From Flavobacterium fragile (GTDB lineage: Bacteria; Bacteroidota; Bacteroidia; Flavobacteriales; Flavobacteriaceae), in NCBI RefSeq assembly GCF_023634865.1, contig NZ_JAMLJN010000010.1, positions 36,766 to 100,765 of the forward strand: a stretch of DNA of 64,000 bases, read 5' to 3'. Shown here in pieces: positions 37,839 through 46,414 of the stretch. The first letter of the stretch is position 1. Each line of letters opens with the position of its first letter. The translations under genes were made by a program, and so were the position numbers. The notes under the pieces were generated by a model. That model made no database searches. It had not been told where the DNA came from and was given only the letters and a program-made list of their open reading frames with translations.

Positions 37839-38417
37839 TCAACCTTCGTCCTCAAATTCTATTTCCTCTTCGTCTTCACTTTCAAATTCATAGAATGAGA
37901 ATACTGAACCGCCATAACTTTTAGAAAATGAAAAATTAGATAAATGGTCCAATTTGGTATGCTTTGAATGTTCTACAATTAACATTCCTTCTTTGTCTAA
38001 AAGTTCGTTTTCAAAAATTAGTTCAATGATTTTTTCAAAGTTTTCCTGACTCAAATCATAAGGTGGATCTGCAAAAATGATGTCATAACTCGCTTTGCTT
38101 TTTTCTAAAAATTTGAAAACATCACTTTTTATAACACTAATATCTAAATCTAATTCTGTTGCAGTTTTTTTTATGAAATTCACACAACCCATATCTCCAT
38201 CAACACTAGTTATAGGTCCAGCACCTCGAGAAGCAAATTCGTAACTAATGTTACCAGTTCCTGCAAATAAATCTAAAATTTTTAATCCGTGAAAATTGAA
38301 GTAATTATTCAAAATATTGAATAAAGATTCTTTGCACATATCGGTTGTAGGGCGAACAGGTAAGTTTTTTGGTGCTACTAAACGGCGTCCTTTGTGTTTT
38401 CCGGAGATAATTCTCAT
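37839..38417 (-). CDS. rsmD: 16S rRNA (guanine-966-N2)-methyltransferase RsmD
   Basis: The 192-residue enzyme has the RsmD opening MRIISGKHKGRRL and RPTTDMCKESLFNIL, the SAM loop ILDLFAGTGNISYEFASRGA and the catalytic ADPPYDL (N/DPPY motif for N2 of guanine). The tail is acidic (EFESEDEEEIEFEDEG), an extra feature beyond the E. coli protein. It overlaps the DUF3822 gene by 4 nt (ATGA), a pairing I recall in other Bacteroidota. Confidence 0.95.
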   Translation of the reverse strand: MRIISGKHKGRRLVAPKNLPVRPTTDMCKESLFNILNNYFNFHGLKILDLFAGTGNISYEFASRGAGPITSVDGDMGCVNFIKKTATELDLDISVIKSDVFKFLEKSKASYDIIFADPPYDLSQENFEKIIELIFENELLDKEGMLIVEHSKHTKLDHLSNFSFSKSYGGSVFSFYEFESEDEEEIEFEDEG

Positions 38418-39226
38418 GAATGATAAAGTATAAAGTGATTTCTATATTGTACTGAAGATACCTCTAAAATTGAAGCTTTGTTTGAAACATCAAGTAAAGT
38501 ACAATTTCTAATGTATTGGTATGCAATTTTAAAAAAAGGATCTTCTTCTGAACAATTTCCAAAAAGTTGAACGGAAATAGTTTCAGGATTTAATTGCAGT
38601 TGTTCGCACGTAAATAAAATAAAATAAATGAAATCTTCTGGTGTGCGATATTGAAACGAATTAAAAAATAGTAATTGTTGGTTTTTCACCACAACAATTT
38701 CAAAATGCTCTTTTTGAAGATGGACAAATACTTGCTTTTCTTCTTTATTTTTAGACAAATCCAAAAGTTGTTTTACTAAGATAGAATTGGCATTTTGGTA
38801 CTCAAATGTCTCATATTGGTCTAACAAAAAGTTATTGATATTAATAAATGGAACATAAACATTATTAATTTCATATGGAAATATTACATCGTGAGTAAAA
38901 AAATCCGTTTCAAAAACTTTAGTATTGTATTGCAAATAACTTGCTGAAAAATGAGCATCAAATAAAGAAGTAGGCACAAACGTATTCAAGTTGTTATCAT
39001 GAATAACGATAACTTCATCAAATGTTTTTGTAAGAATAGGATAGTCTACAAAAGTTCTCCACAATTGTTCTTCTATCACTTTGTTTTTTTCAAAGGGAAT
39101 AGCCATTGTAGTAATCACTTTGTTTGATATCAAATCAAAAATACAAAAAGAAATTCCATTCAGTGAAACTTGAATCGATAATTTTTTATAGGTTTTTTGA
39201 GTAATATCGTTATTTGATGACATCAT
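38414..39226 (-). CDS. DUF3822 family protein
   Basis: The 270-residue protein shows the DUF3822 pattern, with KLSIQVSLNGISFCIFDL at the start, FDEVIVIHDNNLNTFVPTSLF, FVHLQKEHFEIVVVKNQQLL and a late VQLFGNCSEEDPFF. The fold resembles an ASKHA (actin/FtsA-like) ATPase lacking obvious phosphate loops. It is a Bacteroidota family without assigned function. Two in-frame ATGs at the start make 39226 or 39223 possible. The four-base overlap with rsmD implies translational coupling. Confidence 0.8.
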   Translation of the reverse strand: MMSSNNDITQKTYKKLSIQVSLNGISFCIFDLISNKVITTMAIPFEKNKVIEEQLWRTFVDYPILTKTFDEVIVIHDNNLNTFVPTSLFDAHFSASYLQYNTKVFETDFFTHDVIFPYEINNVYVPFININNFLLDQYETFEYQNANSILVKQLLDLSKNKEEKQVFVHLQKEHFEIVVVKNQQLLFFNSFQYRTPEDFIYFILFTCEQLQLNPETISVQLFGNCSEEDPFFKIAYQYIRNCTLLDVSNKASILEVSSVQYRNHFILYHS

Positions 39227-39397
39227 AATTTTCTTTGAAGAACAAATTTATCAATTAAATAATTCATTTAGGAAAGGTTAAAGATATAATTATTATCAAA
39301 TTATAACTTTTACAGCACATAAATTATATTCATTATACAGGTCGACAAATCTACATTTTTTTTTCAACACAAAAGAATTTCATGTAAAAATCATCAG

Positions 39398-39405
39398 TAT
39401 ATTTG
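39398..39405 (+). promoter_or_regulatory. -7 element of the helicase gene
   Basis: A perfect TATATTTG lies 28 nt before the ATG at 39433. It covers the start of the longer frame at 39403, so that start is unlikely. Confidence 0.6.
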
Positions 39406-39432
39406 AAAATTAATACTTGCCATCAACGTCTT

Positions 39433-40857
39433 ATGAACTACAAGCAGTTTTACAATTTTTTACAAGAGAATTTTCCATATCAGCCCACTTTAAAGCAAGA
39501 TGTTTTTCTTCAGAAGATAGCTGATTTTATTCTAAATTCCACTTCTGATGATATATTTGTTCTTAAAGGCTATGCTGGTACGGGTAAAACTACTATAATT
39601 TCAACCGTAATCAACAATTTGGTCAGTGTTAATATGAAAGCAGTGCTGTTAGCACCTACCGGAAGAGCAGCTAAAGTAATCAGTAATTACTCAGGAAAAC
39701 CTGCTTATACTATTCACAAACGAATTTATTTCCCCAAAAAAAATAAAACAGGAGGAGTAAGTTTTACTTTGCAACAAAATAAATTTAAAAACACTCTTTT
39801 TATAGTAGATGAGTCTTCTATGATTTCGGATAATAATCAAGATTCAAAATTGTATGAAAATGGTTCGTTGTTAGATGATTTGTTTTTTTATGTGGATGCT
39901 GGAAACAATTGTAAATTATTGTTAATAGGAGATACCGCTCAGTTGCCGCCTGTTAATATGAGTGTGAGTCCGGCTTTGGATATTGACTCGCTTTCGCTGC
40001 ATTATCAAAAAAATGTGCATCATATCGAATTAGATGAAGTGATGCGTCAAGCGGAGCATTCTGGAATTTTGTACAATGCAACTCAACTAAGAGAATTATT
40101 ACATTCGCATTTTATTGATACGTTCCAATTCAAATTGAAAGGATTTAAAGATATTGTGCGCCTTCAAGATGGTTATGAAATTCAAGATGCCATTCACCAA
40201 GCCTATGATAATTATAGTATAGAAGATACGGCTTTTATTTTGCGATCCAATAAAAGAGCCAATCAATACAACCAACAAATTAGAGCTTCTATTTTGTCCA
40301 AAGAAAGTGAAATTTCTACAGGAGATTATTTAATGGTAGTAAAAAATAATTATTTTTGGTTACCCGAAAATTCAGAAGCTGGTTTCATCGCTAATGGTGA
40401 TATTGTCGAAATTCTAGAAATCAGAAAAATTCGAGAGCTGTACGGATTCAAATTCGCCACCGTAAAAATCAGAATGGTCGATTATCCAAATCAGATTCCA
40501 TTTGACACCGTTATTATGATAGATACGATTATGAGTGAATCGCCTTCGTTAACTTATGAAGAATCAAATAAATTGTATCAGGAAGTGTTGTTGGATTATG
40601 AAGAAGAACGTCAACAATATAAAAAACTACAAAAAGTAAAAGAAAATCCTTATTTCAATGCACTTCAGGTGAAGTTTTCATATGCGATAACGTGTCATAA
40701 ATCGCAAGGTGGTCAGTGGAAAACGGTTTTTGTTGAACAACCTTATTTACCTGAAGGAATCGATGTTGATTATGTACGCTGGTTGTATACTGCCATCACC
40801 CGTGCTGAAGAAAAATTATATTTAATCGGATTTAAGGATGAGTTTTTCGAAAATTAA
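39433..40857 (+). CDS. RecD-like/UvrD-type ATP-dependent DNA helicase
   Basis: The 474-residue superfamily 1 helicase starts at MNYKQFYNFL. Motif I is GYAGTGKTT (46-54), motif Ia APTGRAAKV, motif II FIVDESSM, motif III LIGDTAQLPPV, and the C-terminal UvrD-like part has ITCHKSQGGQWKTVFVEQP and LYTAITRAEEKLYLIG (motif VI). It is much shorter than RecD or RecD2 and has no nuclease domain. Its role in repair is uncertain. kdsB follows with its own promoter. Confidence 0.92.
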   Translation: MNYKQFYNFLQENFPYQPTLKQDVFLQKIADFILNSTSDDIFVLKGYAGTGKTTIISTVINNLVSVNMKAVLLAPTGRAAKVISNYSGKPAYTIHKRIYFPKKNKTGGVSFTLQQNKFKNTLFIVDESSMISDNNQDSKLYENGSLLDDLFFYVDAGNNCKLLLIGDTAQLPPVNMSVSPALDIDSLSLHYQKNVHHIELDEVMRQAEHSGILYNATQLRELLHSHFIDTFQFKLKGFKDIVRLQDGYEIQDAIHQAYDNYSIEDTAFILRSNKRANQYNQQIRASILSKESEISTGDYLMVVKNNYFWLPENSEAGFIANGDIVEILEIRKIRELYGFKFATVKIRMVDYPNQIPFDTVIMIDTIMSESPSLTYEESNKLYQEVLLDYEEERQQYKKLQKVKENPYFNALQVKFSYAITCHKSQGGQWKTVFVEQPYLPEGIDVDYVRWLYTAITRAEEKLYLIGFKDEFFEN

Positions 40858-40865
40858 TACTTTTG
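40858..40865 (+). promoter_or_regulatory. -7 element of kdsB
   Basis: A perfect TACTTTTG overlaps the helicase stop codon and lies 20 nt before the kdsB ATG. Confidence 0.5.
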
Positions 40866-40884
40866 TAATCAAACAACAACCATC

Positions 40885-41610
40885 ATGAAAATAATAGCTG
40901 TAATTCCTGCTCGTTATGCATCCACTCGTTTCCCTGCCAAATTAATGCAAGATTTGGGAGGTAAAACCGTAATTCTTCGTACTTATGAAGCGGCTATTTC
41001 TACCAATTTATTCGATGATGTTTTTGTGGTTACGGATTCTGATTTAATTTATAATGAAATTATTTCTAATGGGGGAAAAGCTATCATGTCTATAAAAGAA
41101 CATGATAGCGGAAGCGACAGAATTGCGGAAGCTGTTGAAAAAATGGAGGTTGATCTTGTAATAAACGTTCAAGGTGACGAACCTTTTATCAATAAAAAAC
41201 CTTTAGAAGAATTAATTGAAGTTTTTAAAAAAGATACAGAAAAGAAAGTCGATTTAGGTTCTTTAATGTTTCAAATATCTGATAAAGAAGAAATTAACAA
41301 TCCAAATAACGTAAAAGTTATTACAGACCAACAAGGTTTTGCGTTATACTTTTCGCGTTCGGTAATTCCTTATCCTAGAGAGGAAAATGTTGGAGTGCGC
41401 TATATGAAACACATCGGAATTTATGCTTTCAGAAAAGAAGCTTTGATGGATTTTTACCGTTTACCTATGCTATCGTTAGAAGCTTCTGAAAAATTAGAAC
41501 AATTGCGTTATTTAGAATACGGAAAACGTATTAAAATGGTAGAAACTTCTCATGCAAGTATCGGAATCGATACACCTGAGGATTTAGAAAAAGCTAAAAA
41601 AATGCTATAA
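40885..41610 (+). CDS. kdsB: 3-deoxy-manno-octulosonate cytidylyltransferase
   Basis: The 241-residue enzyme activates Kdo with CTP to CMP-Kdo for lipopolysaccharide inner core. Motifs: [20 protein letters not shown] (CTP-binding PARxxSxRxPxK), [22 protein letters not shown] with the metal-binding Asp, and [15 protein letters not shown]. Length is standard. Its presence fits a Gram-negative envelope with Kdo. It converges on the ion channel gene with only 4 nt between the stops. Confidence 0.97.
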   Translation: MKIIAVIPARYASTRFPAKLMQDLGGKTVILRTYEAAISTNLFDDVFVVTDSDLIYNEIISNGGKAIMSIKEHDSGSDRIAEAVEKMEVDLVINVQGDEPFINKKPLEELIEVFKKDTEKKVDLGSLMFQISDKEEINNPNNVKVITDQQGFALYFSRSVIPYPREENVGVRYMKHIGIYAFRKEALMDFYRLPMLSLEASEKLEQLRYLEYGKRIKMVETSHASIGIDTPEDLEKAKKML

Positions 41611-41614
41611 TCTT

Positions 41615-42319
41615 TTATTCTGTATTATCACTAAAATATCCTTTTGTTTTAATTTTAGAAGAAAAGAAATTCATAAACAAAATAACAAAGAATAAAAATA
41701 AAAATACTTGTAGAATAGTAAAGATTTTACCTTCAGTTGTTGTAGGGTAAAATTCTCCATATCCAATTGTAGAAGAAGTAACAAAACTGTAATAAACAGC
41801 ATCAAACCAATGATTTAATGGGGCATTCAAGTAGTTTCCTGTTCTATAAAATACAGCAAAAGCTAAAACTGTTTCTAAATAGTTAAAAAACAACAATAAC
41901 ATCGATCTTTTGTAGGACCTTGGTTGCGAAAATAAATCAGAAGCAAAAATTAATGTTGGGATGTACAAAACGGTTTCTAAAAGAAAATAAGTCAATACAT
42001 ATATAATGTATTCTTGGTTTTGCCAATTGTTTATAAGAATTAATAAAGGGAAGGTTACTTTAGCCAAAATATAAAAGTCCATGGCTAAGTCTTTATACTC
42101 ATGTCCAAATTTATTTGCCCAATATTTGATGTAAATCCCAGGAAATAGTAACTGAGAGGTTGATAGAATTAAACGAATAATTTTTTCAATCCCATTATCA
42201 TCTTCATGGTCGTTATTCCAAATGGCTTTTATATTCAAGAGCCTTTTTTTAACAGGATTCATATTTTGAATGTGTTTTTCATTCACTTTTCCTACCAATA
42301 ATTTTTTGATAACACTCAT
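41615..42319 (-). CDS. Potassium-channel-like membrane protein
   Basis: The 234-residue protein has about four hydrophobic segments. The last pair frames a pore loop with selectivity-filter-like SSTIGYGEFYP, where Glu replaces the Asp of the classical TxGYGD. The second pore helix is GKIFTILQVFLFLFFVILFM. It has a long cytoplasmic N-terminus and no RCK domain. It resembles two-pore-helix ion channels (PF07885). Its start codon overlaps the stop of the spermidine-synthase-like gene by 1 nt (TAATG), so the two are co-translated. Confidence 0.82.
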   Translation of the reverse strand: MSVIKKLLVGKVNEKHIQNMNPVKKRLLNIKAIWNNDHEDDNGIEKIIRLILSTSQLLFPGIYIKYWANKFGHEYKDLAMDFYILAKVTFPLLILINNWQNQEYIIYVLTYFLLETVLYIPTLIFASDLFSQPRSYKRSMLLLFFNYLETVLAFAVFYRTGNYLNAPLNHWFDAVYYSFVTSSTIGYGEFYPTTTEGKIFTILQVFLFLFFVILFMNFFSSKIKTKGYFSDNTE

Positions 42320-42981
42320 TACGCTAATTTTTTTATGGTAAACAATTCGTTGTGAACTTCTATTTTTGGATATAATCGAACTGAATAATTACTTTCAAAT
42401 TTACTTTTGTATATGGCATTTCTTCTTCTGTCTTGATAATCTAAAACCATAGTATTAAATAAGATAAACCCTTTAATATTAAGTAAATAATTAATTCTAT
42501 TGATAAAGAAATCTTCAAACAAAAAGTTTGGCATTGTGGTATCTTGAAAGATATCAATAATGATTAAATCATATTTTTCTTTAGTCTTTAAAACAAATTC
42601 AAAAGCATCTTCGTTTATAATAGAAACCTTGTTGTAATTATCCAATCCAAAATACTTTTTAGCTAATTCGATTACGGTTGAATCAATTTCAACTCCAGTA
42701 ATTGTACCTTCAAATTTAACTTCATTTTTAAGTGTATCAATTACACTTCCACCTGCTACACCTAATATTAAAATTGATTTAAAGTTTCGAATGCGTTCAT
42801 AACCTATATACTTTAATCCTTTTTTTAATACGCGTTGCAAACTTCCAAAAGAATAATTGGTATTTTTAGAATCCAAAACCAAATAGCCATTATTCCAAGT
42901 AACTTCTAAATTTTTACTGAAGTCCGATTTTTTTTCGTGAATTTTTATTGGAAATAAAAAACTAAGTAAGCGCTTAATCAT
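42319..42981 (-). CDS. Spermidine-synthase-like methyltransferase-fold protein
   Basis: The 220-residue protein has the aminopropyltransferase/methyltransferase Rossmann core: SILILGVAGGSVIDTLK (motif I), TGVEIDSTVIELAKKYFG and YDLIIIDIFQDTTMPNFLF. It lacks the full N-terminal beta-hairpin domain of true spermidine synthases and is shorter (usually about 280). It may act on polyamines or on another amine or lipid. The tight overlap with a channel gene gives no clear pathway. An arginine decarboxylase gene lies 5 kb away. Confidence 0.75.
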   Translation of the reverse strand: MIKRLLSFLFPIKIHEKKSDFSKNLEVTWNNGYLVLDSKNTNYSFGSLQRVLKKGLKYIGYERIRNFKSILILGVAGGSVIDTLKNEVKFEGTITGVEIDSTVIELAKKYFGLDNYNKVSIINEDAFEFVLKTKEKYDLIIIDIFQDTTMPNFLFEDFFINRINYLLNIKGFILFNTMVLDYQDRRRNAIYKSKFESNYSVRLYPKIEVHNELFTIKKLA

Positions 42982-43012
42982 GTAACTTTGTTTGTAATCG
43001 TAAATATAATTT

Positions 43013-43020
43013 TATTTTTG
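43013..43020 (+). promoter_or_regulatory. -7 element of the acyltransferase gene
   Basis: A perfect TATTTTTG lies 17 nt before the ATG at 43037. Confidence 0.5.
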
Positions 43021-43036
43021 TCTCAAAATAACACAA

Positions 43037-43591
43037 ATGAAACAAATTTTATATAAATTCATTTTCTTTAAAATATTAGGTTGGAAAATTGAAGGTTCCA
43101 TAGCACCTGAAATAAAAAAATGTGTGATGATTGTAGTGCCACATACCAGTTGGTATGACTTTTTTTTAGGAGTTTTTACAAGAGGAATTGTTCAACAAGA
43201 AATGAATTTTGTAGCAAAGAAAGAGCTATTTGTTTTCCCTTTCAATTATTATTTTAAATGGATGGGTGGAACGCCTTTAAACCGACATAAAAATGAAAAT
43301 AAAGTAGATTCAATAGCCAAGATATTTCAAGAAAAAGAAGTTTTTAGACTAGCAATTGCTCCCGAAGGAACTCGTAAGAAAGTAACAGAATGGAAAACAG
43401 GTTTTTATTTTATAGCTCAGAAAGCTAATGTACCCATAATTCCAGTAGCTTTTGATTATGGGAAAAAAGAAGTTAGAATACACGAACCTTTTCAAATAAC
43501 TAATAATATTGAAGAAGATTTTAAAAAATTAAAATCGTATTACAAAGGAGTTGTTGGTAAGTTTCCAGCGAAAAGTTTTACTGATATTTAA
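43037..43591 (+). CDS. 1-acyl-sn-glycerol-3-phosphate acyltransferase family protein (PlsC-like)
   Basis: The 184-residue membrane-associated acyltransferase carries block I HTSWYD (His36, Asp41, the HX4D catalytic pair) and block III APEGTRKK near residue 110, with GGTPLNR as block II. It is smaller than housekeeping PlsC (about 240) and lacks a clear N-terminal membrane helix. It matches the short acyltransferases common in Bacteroidota. The substrate could be lysophosphatidate or an aminolipid precursor. It stands alone with a terminator. Confidence 0.88.
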   Translation: MKQILYKFIFFKILGWKIEGSIAPEIKKCVMIVVPHTSWYDFFLGVFTRGIVQQEMNFVAKKELFVFPFNYYFKWMGGTPLNRHKNENKVDSIAKIFQEKEVFRLAIAPEGTRKKVTEWKTGFYFIAQKANVPIIPVAFDYGKKEVRIHEPFQITNNIEEDFKKLKSYYKGVVGKFPAKSFTDI

Positions 43592-43595
43592 AATT

Positions 43596-43624
43596 AACTC
43601 TGAAGAAATTCGGAGTTTTTTTTA
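43596..43624 (+). terminator. Terminator after the acyltransferase
   Basis: The stem AACTCTGAA / TTCGGAGTT (one T-G pair) has a GAAA tetraloop and is followed by a T-run. Confidence 0.85.
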
Positions 43625-44086
43625 TGGTCTATAACTTTTGAAGCTTCCATTCTTGAAAAAAATAACGATTCTGTCAATTTCCTCATCTGCAATTAAGTTT
43701 TGATCTAATCCATAAGAACCATCTTTTTCTTCAACAGGAATGGTCTTATTAATGTTATCAACTGTTGAAAATAAATCAGGCTCTAAAGTAGGAGCGTGTT
43801 CACTAGATTTTATAATATTGAAGTTTTCTGATTTTTGCTCTGACGGATTCGCTACATCTGATTTAGGAAAAACTCCTTTACCATTCAAAAGCCAATATAA
43901 ATCTACTTCAGGAAAAACAGTTACTACCTTGATGATAAAATCCAAACTAGGTTTGTTTCTCCCTGAAAGTAGGTGAGACATACTAGAGCGTTGGATGTTA
44001 ATTCTATCAGCAAAAGCAGATGCAGAAAGATTATAATATTCTAAAATATTTTCTAATCGTTTTATAAAATCATCGATGTTTACCAT
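43622..44086 (-). CDS. XRE-family helix-turn-helix transcriptional regulator
   Basis: The 154-residue protein has an N-terminal Cro/CI-type DNA-binding domain (about 5-65): FIKRLENILEYYNLSASAFA, DRINIQRSSMSHLLSGRNKP and the flavobacterial SLDFIIKVVTVFPEVDLYWLL. The rest is polar and probably flexible, ending in IDRIVIFFKNGSFKSYRP. It faces the M14 peptidase gene across 303 bp that hold at least eight TTTACA/TGTAAA hexamers, one cluster of them close to its own start. Autoregulation is the simplest reading. No phage gene is nearby. Confidence 0.88.
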   Translation of the reverse strand: MVNIDDFIKRLENILEYYNLSASAFADRINIQRSSMSHLLSGRNKPSLDFIIKVVTVFPEVDLYWLLNGKGVFPKSDVANPSEQKSENFNIIKSSEHAPTLEPDLFSTVDNINKTIPVEEKDGSYGLDQNLIADEEIDRIVIFFKNGSFKSYRP

Positions 44087-44375
44087 TGTAAATAAAAGTT
44101 TTATTTTTATAAGATTACAAATGTAAACATTTGTGTCGAACTTTACAAGTTTACATATATAAATCGATAAATTTAATTTAATTAATTACTTTACTTTAAA
44201 TTATATAATTTACTGATTAATATTTGTTTATTATCAAAAATCAATATTGTGTTAAAATGTAAACACTGCAGTTTTAAAAGAATTCACATACATTAGTTTT
44301 AACGTTTACAAAAGTAAATTTTATCTCAATTTTACATGTTTACAAATGTAATTTTAAAGTTGTTTACATTTGTAA
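44076..44375. promoter_or_regulatory. XRE/M14 intergenic region with clustered TTTACA/TGTAAA operator-like sites
   Basis: No gene is seen here. The hexamer TTTACA or its complement occurs at 44087, 44122, 44142, 44150, 44258, 44305, 44331, 44339 and 44363. The best dyad is ACAAATGTAAACATTTGT (44117-44134), with 8-bp arms around AA. A second is TTTAC-AAAA-GTAAA (44305-44318). Direct pairs occur at 44142/44150 and 44331/44339, spaced 8 bp. Confidence 0.6.
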
Positions 44376-44389
44376 CTTAAAATATTTCC

Positions 44390-45544
44390 ATGGACTATTT
44401 ACAATTAGCAACACATTATTTAGAGTCTCAACTCAAAGGAAAATACATTCATTTAGAAGTGATCCAACCTTTGCTTTTATCTATGTCAACAGATTTTGAA
44501 ATAAGTGAAATAGGTATGTCGGTTCAAAAAAGAAGTATTTATCAAGTTAAAATTGGGACGGGAAAAAAGAAAATTATGATGTGGTCTCAAATGCATGGTA
44601 ACGAACCAACAACTACTAAAGGGTTGTTTGATTTTTTTAATTTTTTAAAGTCAGACCATGAATTAGCGAATTGGATTATATCAGAATACACCTTATTATG
44701 TATTCCTATGTTAAATCCTGATGGAGCTTATTTATATACTCGAGAAAATGCGAATAAAATTGATTTAAACAGAGATGCTCTATATGCAACGCAACCCGAA
44801 ATGCAATTATTGAAAAAGATTTATAATGATTTTCAACCCGATTTTTGTTATAATCTTCACGATCAGCGAAGTATTTTTGGTACCGAAGGATTTAATCTTC
44901 CTGCGACTATTTCTTTTTTAGCACCTGCCTACAACGACTCAAGGGATTATAATGATGTGCGTTTAAAAGCTGTACAAGTAATAAATAGAATGAATACTGT
45001 TCTTCAAAATTATCTGCCTAATCAAATAGGGCGTTTCGATGATAGTTATAATATAAATTGTACGGGAGATTATTTTACTACACAAAATACACCTACTATT
45101 TTGTTTGAAGCAGGACATTATGAAAATGATTATGATAGAGATATTTCTAGAAAATTTATTTTTATTGCGCTTTTAAGTAGTTTGGAGTTAAATTGCGAAA
45201 ACGTTATAGTTAATAATGAATTGACAGATTATTTAAATATTCCTCAAAATAACAAATGTTTTTATGATATAATTTATAAAAATGTCAAAATAATAGATTC
45301 TAATGTTGAAAAAATAATTAACTTTGCAGCTCAATATAAAGAATCTTTAACCGATGAGGAGGTACAATTTATTGCCTACATTGAAAAAGTTGGGGATTTA
45401 GATCATCATAAAGGTCATTTAGAATATGATTGCAATGGAGGTTTATTTAGTTCAGAATTTTCATTTTTTCCAAAAAATGGTGATAAAGCTAATTTTTTTA
45501 TCAATAATTTAACACATTTTTTTAATGGTTTGGAAATTATTTAA
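44390..45544 (+). CDS. M14-family zinc carboxypeptidase
   Basis: The 384-residue protein has the M14 zinc site HGNE (His69, Glu72) and NLHDQ (His157). It also shows the substrate-binding LNPDGA and DLNRD (Asn127, Arg128) and the general base Glu240 in LFEAGHYEND. There is no signal peptide, so it acts in the cytoplasm, perhaps on a peptide or an amidated amino acid rather than on external protein. The C-terminal 130 residues (NKCFYDIIYKNVKI onward) are a separate uncharacterised part. The gene sits downstream of the hexamer-rich region and 56 nt ahead of an Lrp regulator. Confidence 0.88.
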   Translation: MDYLQLATHYLESQLKGKYIHLEVIQPLLLSMSTDFEISEIGMSVQKRSIYQVKIGTGKKKIMMWSQMHGNEPTTTKGLFDFFNFLKSDHELANWIISEYTLLCIPMLNPDGAYLYTRENANKIDLNRDALYATQPEMQLLKKIYNDFQPDFCYNLHDQRSIFGTEGFNLPATISFLAPAYNDSRDYNDVRLKAVQVINRMNTVLQNYLPNQIGRFDDSYNINCTGDYFTTQNTPTILFEAGHYENDYDRDISRKFIFIALLSSLELNCENVIVNNELTDYLNIPQNNKCFYDIIYKNVKIIDSNVEKIINFAAQYKESLTDEEVQFIAYIEKVGDLDHHKGHLEYDCNGGLFSSEFSFFPKNGDKANFFINNLTHFFNGLEII

Positions 45545-45600
45545 TAATTTTGCCTTATATTGCATTAAATTTAAAATTTTAACATTTATTATAAGCACTT

Positions 45601-46080
45601 ATGAGTAAGTTTCGTTTAGATGAAGTAGATCATCAGATTTTGGATATGCTGATTGATAACACAAGAGTTCCATTCACCGATATCGCAAAAAAACTATTAA
45701 TTTCAGCAGGAACAGTTCATGTTAGAGTTAAAAAAATGGAAGATGCTGGTATCATCCAAGGTTCTTCTTTAACATTAGACTATGAAAAGTTAGGTTATTC
45801 TTTTATTGCATATGTTGGAGTATTCTTGCATAATACATCTCAAACGAAATTTGTTTTAGAGCGTATTAATCAAATTCCTTTTGTAACTGTTGCACATGTT
45901 ACTACAGGTAAATTCAATATTTTCTGTAAAATAAGAGCTAAAGATACCAAACATGCTAAGGAAGTTATTTTCATGATTGATGATATTGAGGGTGTTTACA
46001 GAACTGAAACCATGATATCTTTAGAAGAAAGCATTAATGATAAAAAACGATTAATGCATACCATCTTTAAAGAATTGTAA
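45601..46080 (+). CDS. Lrp/AsnC-family transcriptional regulator
   Basis: The 159-residue regulator has an N-terminal winged helix-turn-helix (LDEVDHQILDMLIDNTRVPF, then DIAKKLLISAGTVHVRVKKM) and a C-terminal RAM domain (FIAYVGVFL, VAHVTTGKFNIFCKIRAKD, IEGVYRTETMISLEE) that binds amino acids or related ligands. The size is typical. It may be transcribed with the M14 peptidase gene 56 nt upstream. The pairing suggests a response to an amino acid product, which is inference. Confidence 0.93.
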   Translation: MSKFRLDEVDHQILDMLIDNTRVPFTDIAKKLLISAGTVHVRVKKMEDAGIIQGSSLTLDYEKLGYSFIAYVGVFLHNTSQTKFVLERINQIPFVTVAHVTTGKFNIFCKIRAKDTKHAKEVIFMIDDIEGVYRTETMISLEESINDKKRLMHTIFKEL

Positions 46081-46089
46081 AAATTGTAT

Positions 46090-46115
46090 AAAGCCTCTTA
46101 TGAGGCTTTTTTTTT
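46090..46115 (+). terminator. Terminator after the Lrp gene
   Basis: The stem AAAGCCTC / GAGGCTTT with loop TTAT is followed by a T9 run. Confidence 0.9.
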
Positions 46116-46381
46116 GCTCTAATATTATGAATCAGTTACCAAATGAACTTACAACTTTTTATAAAGACTTCCTTCATTAAGTTTCATTAGAGTGAATGAA
46201 AAAAATATTAGAATAAGCAACGGTTAGAAAACCTAAATTAATTAATTTATAACTTTTTTAAAAGAGGAACAACTTTATCTGGAAACTACTTCAAACAATA
46301 GTATGTCGTAATATGTGATGGTATATATTTTTTCAAGACACGAATTTCTCCACAAAAATGTAATTCTTGAAATACGTTTAC
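46116..46381. other. AT-rich gap with a possible decayed coding fragment
   Basis: No intact gene is visible. On the plus strand a 17-codon frame (46126-46179, starting MNQLPNEL) is too short to support. On the minus strand 46375-46247 reads as protein-like sequence with one stop; see the separate pseudogene entry. Confidence 0.4.
46247..46375 (-). pseudogene. Possible gene remnant
   Basis: Minus-strand reading gives QELHFCGEIRVLKKYIPSHI, then TTYYCLK, one in-frame TAG, then FPDKVVPLLKKL and a stop. The amino acid mix looks coding, but there is no start codon and I do not recognise the family. It may be the tail of a lost gene. The evidence is weak. Confidence 0.25.
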
Positions 46382-46414
46382 AAAAAAAGGATTCCATTTT
46401 GGAATCCTTTTTTT
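46382..46414. terminator. Terminator of the acidic-protein gene
   Basis: A 15-bp perfect stem (46382-46396 and 46400-46414, core GGATTCCA / TGGAATCC) has a TTT loop and A/T ends. It can act in both directions. Confidence 0.88.

Noticed and set aside
43622..44086. XRE regulator as a prophage repressor
   Set aside because: No integrase, excisionase or structural phage gene occurs nearby; flanking genes are chromosomal metabolism genes.
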